Positions 57,418 through 64,000 of a stretch of 64,000 nucleotides of DNA are shown here, one piece after another (the stretch's first letter is position 1; every line of letters starts with the position of its first letter). The notes under the pieces are model-generated. The model worked only from the letters and a program-made list of their open reading frames with translations. It did not search any database and was not told the origin of the DNA. Made by a program: the position numbers and the translations under genes. Source of the stretch: Aegilops tauschii subsp. strangulata (lineage: Eukaryota; Streptophyta; Magnoliopsida; Poales; Poaceae); contig NC_053039.3 of NCBI RefSeq assembly GCF_002575655.3, positions 378,983,633 through 379,047,632 of the forward strand. Direction: 5' to 3'.

Positions 57418-57662
57418 TGATGTGTGCGCATGCACGTGTAGGTTGAGCACTTGAGCGTGAGAGTGTGTGTTGGTCGTGTGGTGTACTGGTGTGTGCATGC
57501 ATGCGTGCGTGTGTGCGTGTGAGTGTTGCGTGCGTGCGTGTGAGTGTTGTGTGCATGCGTGGCTGCGTGTGTACGTGTGAGTGTTGCGTGCGTGCGTGGG
57601 TGCATGTGTTTGTGTGAGTGTTGCGTGGATGCAGTTCGTGTGCATGCGTGCGTGTGTGTATA
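57418..57662 (+). repeat. GT/GC-rich imperfect microsatellite
   Basis: Imperfect units of GTGTGCATGCGTGCGTGTGA-like sequence (25-32 bp, containing GTGAGTGTTGCGTGC). Alternating purine-pyrimidine makes Z-DNA possible. The His-Thr-rich minus-strand frames here are artefacts. Confidence 0.75.
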
Positions 57663-57794
57663 ATCACCACACCAGCTCCTGTGTGTTAAAACAGACGGCT
57701 CAGCATACCAATACAAGGCCACCTTGTCCGCTGTGCCTGCGGTCATGACTTCGAACCACCGTCCAAATATTTTTTTGTCGTTTGTTTTCATTCT

Positions 57795-58060
57795 TACTAG
57801 CAAGATGCCTGTGCGTTGCACGTAACATCAAGATGCATTTGTATGACTTGTTTATCTTGTGATAGAAAAGGATGAATGAGGGAAGGCCTTATTTGCAAAT
57901 GTGGAGAGGTGTGTGGGTAACTTTTTGCAAAATTGCCATAGTTTCTTTCCTACCCATCAGATATAAATCGGACGGCCTATATTGCAGGATGGCAAGCACA
58001 CCATCATCACCAACTCTGTTTTTTATAAGAGTGTATTTTATGTATTTTATAAGAGTGTAG
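57795..58060 (+). repeat. Dispersed repeat, direct copy
   Basis: It starts TTACTAGCAAGATGCCTGTG and ends near ACCAACTCTGTTTTTTATA; it matches 48189-48397 inverted. It lies within the MULE-like element and has a duplicated TTTTATAAGAGTGTA at its right end. Confidence 0.6.
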
Positions 58061-58268
58061 ATGTAGAGTAGATACAAGTCGACAGGTGGGCATGATGGTA
58101 GTGAGATAATGTGATGCAACACTAGAGGTGCCACGTGGAGCGTTTAACTGGTCAACTAGTCATGTCATGAGCAAATACAAAGTTGTACGGTGAGCCCGTG
58201 ACTGTATAATAACCACTAAACGTAAATGGTGACCGTAATGAGTGGATTCTGAAGTCCAATGTACGTAT

Positions 58269-60437
58269 CGTGCTTTCGCTTCAAATACAATGATCGTCAT
58301 TGCATATATCGCGAGAGAAAGATGAAACATGCATGAATTTTCTGGGGCCTTACTTTTAGAGGACCTGGAGATAGTTTTGTGTGCATACGTGAAAGGGGCG
58401 TACGGGGGGTATGCGATGGAGAGAGAGATGCTCTTCGTTTCTCTTTATTATGACTAACTTTGTATATAGTATAAAAATATACAAATTCACAGTGCGGAAT
58501 AAATATCATTGTGGGCACCATGCAATGCAAATTAGCGTTCGTACTCCTCCATATAACTTTGTAATGTTGTATATATGCAGAAACTCTAAAATAATTTTTT
58601 GGCCACACTTTATTCAAAAGGAATGTTGTATGCGAAATAAACGTGAAGAGAGGGCTTTTTAGATCAATGGGGTACGTGATGTAACATGTGTGAATGTGTA
58701 GTTGATGCATTTGGCGGGGCCTAGAGAGGTATGTGTGTGTATTACGTATTCGAGAGAGGCATGGATAGAGGGGCTGGCGGGGGGCGTGGGAGAGATAGCA
58801 CGAGAAATGAGAGTGGTCTAGAGAGAGAGACGAATATGACGTCACGACAAGAGATTCCATTCCCTTGAGTGTGTATATGCAAGGGGGGAGGGAATAGAGG
58901 CACCAGGAGAAATTTTCTGTGTGTGTGGTGTTTGTGTTGGTATGTGTGGGTGTGAGAAGATAATGAGACGTGGGGGCACAGGGTGTGTCACCGCGTGAGG
59001 TCCGGTGGGTCGAGGTGAGGCCCTTCGTTCGGTTCCGTCCTGCGCCACATTGGTCGGCCCGTGACGCATTTAGGAAGACCCATGGATGACTAGTCGTACA
59101 AGACAAAGATAGCAGAATTGTGAAGGACTCTGTGTCCACTGACAAAGCCGGCGAGGCTTTGTAACCCTAGGTTCTCGGACTAAGGTAACCCCTTTATCTC
59201 TGATATTACTATTCATCCAACCTAACTTTAAGGGGCATCCTACAGAATGCTCTGCTAGAATCATACTCGTCGATTAGGAAGAGAGGTGTGAGACAATGCG
59301 TGAGAGACAGGCGTAAAGATAATGTGCGTACATGAGACACGTAGGCAGGTCCATGTATATAGAAAGGGTCGATGAGGACTGTGCGTGTGTATGTTTGCGA
59401 GAGGAAGAGTGCTTGTGATAAAGGTTAGTGAAAACAGTTGTAAATGGTTACGAGAGGGAGGGAGGGTTATATCTAGAGCATGTGTGCGAGAAAGACACCT
59501 CGGGAGAGAGTGTGTGAGCATGTGTGAGAGACCACCGATGGAGAGTGAAACTACACGTAAAAGACTGCTCTACACATTGATTAAAGATATAAATTGAATC
59601 CAAATATTAGGATGGGATCATTATATTCGCAATTCGCGTAAGGAGCGGTCATTGATCTATCAGACATCTAGATTCTATCGAATTTGAGCATGTCTATGTT
59701 ATTATTCGACACAATTGATCCACATAGTTAGTATTTTGAACTCCAGACAATGCATCGCTTTAGCAATCGAATATAAATGTGAGTATAGTTCATGTTGTGT
59801 GTGTAAAGCACATTATACATACGAAAGTTACACAATGGACATTATAAATAGCTACCTATGAACTAGCATACATTTGAATTCAACTTAAGGTGGTTTAAAA
59901 AATCGAATTCAACATGAAGTCCATTCAAGTATTTGAATTTGATATCATGGCATTTGTAAACCATACCTAAATTATGGGGGCACCAATCTTTGCTCTGATT
60001 TTGTACATCATAGCATATGTAGTCGTGTACAAAATAGATTCAAATTTAGCTCCTCCATTCCAAAATAATCGTAGTTATAGGATTTTCAAGTGTCAACATT
60101 TCAAAAAGAAGCGGATAATTTAATGAGGTTTTCAAACATACAAGGTCAAATATAACATTGTCTATTTAGGTCAATCCTCATAGTTCAAGAGTACTCTAAA
60201 CGTGAATGCTTGTGTTTCAAAATTTTGAACGAAGCGCCAAAAGAGCCTCTACTCGCCCGAAACCGCGTGAGACCAATGTTTGGTAGTACAAGGAAATTAC
60301 TTTTCTAATAACTCCGACCCGTGAAACCTACCGGCCCGACGTCCAAAGGTCTAAACCGGGGTAGGTTTGTAGCTTCATCTAGACGCCACGCAACCGCATC
60401 CGAAAAACATTCATATACAATGCCCGCCTAAGCACAC
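58269..60437. other. Gene-poor stretch with GAGA-rich segment
   Basis: A purine-rich area (58.40-59.60 kb) holds many GAGAGA and GTGTGT tracts; the 282-codon minus-strand frame there has no recognisable domain and simple-sequence composition. From 59.6 kb it is AT-rich. A CTCCTCCATTCCAAAATAAT near 60050 looks like half of a Stowaway-type end without its partner. Confidence 0.45.
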
Positions 60438-60639
60438 ATGCGCGCGGCCGAAATCGCTCCCGCCCACTATTTGGGACACATGGGATTACCATCCTACCCC
60501 CGACCCGCAGTAGGTCCGAAATTTAAGAGGGGGGCAAAGTTTGTACTTCCCCAAATTTCAAACAAGCGTGTCCTACCTTCTGTTCAAAAAAGCCAAAAAC
60601 AAGCGCGTCCCAGACCAAAACGTGGTTCCCCCCCACCCG

Positions 60640-63530
60640 TCCGATTCCCCATTCGTACTCCGTGGGCGCCAAAACTACCTCTCCACCAGCCGCGAAACCC
60701 CGACGTCCTCCGTCCGCCACCCCATCCCACCCATCAACCGCCGCCCTCCTCCATCACGCCGGAGCCGATACCCCGACGTCGTCGTCCACCGCAACCTCAA
60801 CTGCAATGCCCTCCACGGCTAGTAGTTGAAGCCGAGGCCGAGCCGTCCGTACCCGAGCCAGTTCAACCACGCCGTCCTGCGCCTCACCGCTGCCGCTCCA
60901 ACTTCGCCACCCTCCACCGCACCAGAGCTGTTCCTGCTACGCCGTCCTTCGCCGCCTCGGATCTGCTTCCCCTCCGCCGACATACAGCCACGGCAACACA
61001 GTCAACAATTTGGCCATGGGTTCGTCCAAGCCTGCACCCTTCAGAACATCGGTTTCCCCGGTAAAAAGAAGAAGATCGGCGCGACATGTGGAGGTGACCA
61101 CACCGGCAACCGAAAAAAGGTACTCCTCTTCCCTTATTCGTGCAAATCTTACGTCTCTGCTTGCACGGTATTCATCCCACAGAAGACACTAGTTGAACGC
61201 TTCTTCTTGATACTAGATGTTCCTAGTAACTCACGATGCACAAGGTTTCTCCTCATATACTATTTCACCTTAGCTAGAGGTCCGTCGCCCCCCTGAATTT
61301 CAATTTCTGGCCAGTTGATTCCCAATTAACGGAAGCATTCCCTGGCGTACCAGGCGCTAGTACGCCTATTACGCCGGGGAAGCAGCGCCTTGGTGTTTAT
61401 CTTAGGGGCGTGTGCGGCCTAGAGCTACTGGCGCCCGATCTGGAGGTCAGCCGGGATTAAAGGGATGGCCTGGGGGCGCTGCCAAGCACGTCGGTGGTGT
61501 GAGGTCGATGGGAGGGCGGCGGAGGCAGGGGTCTGGGCCGGTGGTCACTGGCGGTTCGAGGAAGATCGTCAACAGTGACTGGTGGGAGGTAGACGAAGGC
61601 CATCTGCCCGTTCCTTATAGATCGGACGGTTCATTACAAAAATCGACTGACCTATTTATTTTCAGTCGACTGTTATCTTAGATATGACCACATGTGGTTG
61701 TGTGCTGGAGGAGTACCTGCATTTCCTGTGCTCATATATCATACGGAGTAGAATCTAATTTTGTTTGCCATGCAATGTTGTAGAGCTATCATATGTCTCC
61801 TGTCATTTATTTTTCAGCCACCTGCTATCTGCTACTTTTACAGTGCACCAGTTCTGCACACACTTCATCCTTACTCTCACTATTGTGTTTTTATGCAAGG
61901 GTATTTCAGACTCTGCTGCCATGAGAGAAGCCAAAAAGAAAAGAGAGAAGTCGCTCCAGCTTCGTATGCGGGTAGGCAAGACACGTTACAGCGCTATAAA
62001 GGGTGCAGTGTCAGCAGATGGAGACGGTAAACGTAGCTCTGGAGTTGATGACCTCGCTCACAATGAACCACCATCCCAGGTGCTTGCTTTAACTTCGCGG
62101 TGTCATATGTGGTTGCATGTTCCATATGGTGTCTAGCTTGTATTCGAAAGGCCGAAGTCGGTAAGATAAGGAAAGATATTTTTTTTACATGAACCACCAT
62201 CCCGTGAGCACCAGAAGACAAATAGCTAGTCAGGGCACTGGCCGAGCCAGTGACAAGCCCAGCAAAGATAGGCATCACCTGGAAGCCAACTAAAAAGTTG
62301 CGATGGTGGCGAAGCAGCCCGCCTCCCACCAGGCTCTCAGGTCCTAGATGATCATGCTCACCACTCCAGCCGAATGTCTAGCTTGTATTGCTTCCAATTT
62401 GGTTAAATTGCATCTGCTTAGCTTACACATTATACCTTTGAATATGACATGCCTTTCTGTTTTTGGTACATACTAGTACATCTGTGTATTAACCATGTTC
62501 TTCCATCAAACTAATGTTCTTGTGTATCCCTCATCAATCACTTATGACGAGGCAGGCAGGCAAGGGGACTACTCCTCATATAAAGAATGCAGCGTCAGCC
62601 TCCCGACATGATTCTCAAGAAACAAAAATGCTAGATGAAGATAGTGAACGTAGCTCTGTAGTTGATTACAGCATTTCCCCTACACTAGCATCGCAGGTGC
62701 TTGCTCTAACTTGGCAGCGTGATATGTGGTTGCATGTTGCATATGGTGTCTAGATTGTAATTCTTCCAATCTGGTTAAACTGCATGTGCTAGTCTGCTTA
62801 GCTTATACATTATACCTATTAATGTGACATGCCTTCCTGTATTTAGTACATAGTACATCTGTCTATTAAGCATTTCCTTACATAAAACTATTGTTTTTTG
62901 TATCCCGCATCAATCAACATGACGAGACACCTTTAGTATATGCAGTGCATTAGTTGCATCTTTCATATGATTAGTAGCATGCGCTGCTTCTAATTTGTTG
63001 AAATTCCATTTATGATGGGACGCTTTTAACTTGGCAGAGTCATATTGGTTGCATCTTTCATGTGGTGTCTAGCTTGCATTGCTTCTTATTTGCTGGAATG
63101 GTTTCTGCTTAGTTTACACAAACAGTTGTGAACATGCCATGCCGTCCTGTTTTTCGTACATATTCCATCCTGGTATCATGTGTTTGCCTTACATCAAAGT
63201 AGTGATTGTCAGTATCATGCATGAATGAGTTCTGAAGAGAGAATTTTATTGCTTTTTCTTGTCGGTTTTACTTGACAATTCAAAATCAATAAAGCGGAAG
63301 CAAGTTAGCAAGGCAGCAGATAAAGGTGCTCCTTCCGAACGGAGGGCCTCTACAGTTTCTACTCCTCCACACCCCCAAGATGATTTCCAAGACAACACAT
63401 GCATAGACACTGAACAAAGCTGTGTTTATGATGAGCACGTCTCCCCTAGTGCAGCATCACCGGTGCTCCCTCTAACTTGGCACTGTTATATGTGGGTGCA
63501 TGTTATGTGTGATGTCTAGCTTGTATTGCT
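60640..63530 (+). CDS. Probable multi-exon gene with duplicated internal exons, partial
   Basis: A CT-rich leader and first exon end at AAAAAAG/GTACTC near 61117; two overlapping frames are possible there, one from ATG 61010 (KRRRSARHVEV). Internal exons, all with phase-0 ends: about 61910-62080, 62546-62696 and 63292-63462. Each ends with an acidic-Ser motif: RSSGVDDLAHNEPPSQ, RSSVVDYSISPTLASQ and QSCVYDEHVSPSAASP. Each is followed by a related intron start, GGTGCT(T/C)(G/C)CT(T/C)TAACTT. The exons begin Lys/Arg-rich (AKKKREKSLQLRMRVGK, RKQVSKAADKGA). No domain is recognised. Further intron-like copies to 63.9 kb suggest the gene continues past the window. Exon limits are approximate. Confidence 0.45.
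61310..61760. other. First intron of the right-edge gene, hairpin inside
   Basis: GC-rich then AT-rich. TCGACTGA and its inverse TCAGTCGA (about 61644-61671) form a hairpin with a loop of about 11 bases. The nearby GATCGGACGGTT is common in Triticeae repeats, so part of this intron is repeat-derived. The 89-codon frame at 61412 is not supported. Confidence 0.35.
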
Positions 63531-64000
63531 TCTAATTTTGTTGAATTTCATCTGCTTACTTTACACATTATACTTGAATAGGACACGTGTTCCTGCCTCT
63601 AGAACATGCAATATCTGTCTATCACACCATGTTCTTACATCAAATTACTACTGTTGTGTAACCTGCAACAATCACTTATCATAAGACACGTTTGACTTCG
63701 GAGTGTGATATAGGTTACATCTCACATTCTTTTCTAGCTTGTACTACTAATTTGTTGAAATGGCACTTATGACGAGACAGTTTTAACTTGGTAGAGTGAT
63801 ATTCGTTGCATCTTTCATATGGTGTCTAGCTTTCATTGCTTCTAATTTGTTGAAATGCCTTCTCCTTAGTTTACACATCATAACCTGTGAATATGCAATG
63901 CTCTGAATATGCAATGCTGTGACTATGCAATGGCACTAATGACGAGAGACCTCTAACATGGTAGTGTAATGTTGTTTGCATCTTGCATATGATTTATTTC
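62081..64000 (+). repeat. Duplicated intron segments at the right edge
   Basis: The intron-start block (TAACTTGGCA..., ATATGTGGTTGCAT, GGTGTCTAGCTTGTATTGCTTC, TTGTTGAAATT...) occurs near 62085, 62705, 63018, 63470 and 63785. The spacing of the exon-bearing copies is about 620-770 bp. It shows that whole exon-plus-intron modules duplicated. Confidence 0.7.

Larger units (their letters stand above)
57130..58268. mobile_element. Mutator-like element with long degenerate TIRs
   Basis: About 130 bp at the left (ACTTCAGAAT, ATTACGGTCAC, ATACGTTTTGCGGTGAT, GTTGAC.., GGCGCCA) reappear inverted at the right (from 58260 leftward: ACTTCAGAATCCACTCATTA, CGGTCACCATTTACG, then GTTGACCAGTTAAACG). Long TIRs, no transposase and a non-coding core suit a MULE-type non-autonomous element. 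The core includes a GT-rich simple repeat and another repeat inserted at 57795. Exact ends and target duplication were not resolved. Confidence 0.5.

Noticed and set aside
57277..57821. His/Thr-rich minus-strand ORFs
   Set aside because: Translation of a GT-rich microsatellite.
58297..59145. 282-codon minus-strand ORF
   Set aside because: Low-complexity GAGA/GTGT-rich DNA, no domain, no clear promoter or splice signals.
60438..61064. 208-codon Pro/Arg-rich plus-strand ORF
   Set aside because: Composition of a GC-rich 5' leader; ends just before the supported exon boundary in another frame.
61644..61690. Helitron 3' end (hairpin followed by CTRR)
   Set aside because: The hairpin is present but no CTRR follows it closely, and no 5' TC end or Rep/helicase was seen.

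Overview
This is a nuclear plant-genome window, almost certainly from a Triticeae grass (wheat, Aegilops, barley or a relative). The evidence is an LTR of the WIS/Angela/BARE-1 Copia type, Stowaway and Tourist-like MITEs, two unrelated CACTA families, and long Gypsy retrotransposons nested inside each other. There are no prokaryotic features, rRNA genes or intact tRNA genes. Most long open frames are transposon genes or frames kept open by GC-rich tandem repeats. Family names and domain calls are recognition by eye; no database search was possible.

Layout. 0-6.4 kb: a TATA box and 5'-leader-like exon (about 295-648), a Stowaway MITE (816-917), a Tourist-like MITE (1281-3150) split by a non-autonomous CACTA (1426-2803), then a non-coding locus with six dispersed copies of a short exon-like module (3.3-5.4 kb). 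6.4-12.7 kb: subterminal repeats and 3' terminus of CACTA element A, with a Copia solo LTR (7955-8811) inside. 12.7-13.5 kb: a three-exon fragment resembling a KIB1-4/DUF295 F-box-family gene. 13.5-37.6 kb: Gypsy-1 (gag, protease, RT, RNase H and integrase, all decayed), split by Gypsy-2 (18783-27830, TSD ACAGT) and Gypsy-3 (29877-36964, TSD GGCCG). Gypsy-2 and Gypsy-3 are non-autonomous gag-protease elements, each with an extra gene antisense to gag next to the 3' LTR. In Gypsy-2 this is a five-exon Transposase_28-like gene; in Gypsy-3 it is a B3-like ORF. 37.6-about 47.3 kb: CACTA element B, in opposite orientation to A and inserted in the 3' non-coding part of Gypsy-1. It holds subterminal arrays, a GRF zinc-finger gene and a TNP2-type transposase gene. 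47.3-60.4 kb: MITE-like and MULE-like repeats around a small gene encoding 31-residue alanine-rich repeats, split by a 4.16-kb solo LTR (50162-54324, TSD CAACT). 60.4-64 kb: a probable multi-exon gene whose internal exons look tandemly duplicated and which seems to run off the right edge.

How it fits together. The target-site duplications give a nesting order. Gypsy-2, Gypsy-3 and CACTA B entered Gypsy-1 after it landed, and the CACTA at 1426 entered the Tourist-like element. CACTA A and Gypsy-1 flank the DUF295-like fragment. Gypsy-1 and the TNP2 gene carry several in-frame stops, many consistent with C-to-T decay. The two non-autonomous Gypsy elements lack most of pol and would need enzymes from elsewhere. 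The most promising loci are the B3-like antisense ORF, the repeated-exon gene at the right edge, the repeat-protein gene whose frame is still open across its solo-LTR insertion, and the short-module locus at 3.3-5.4 kb.
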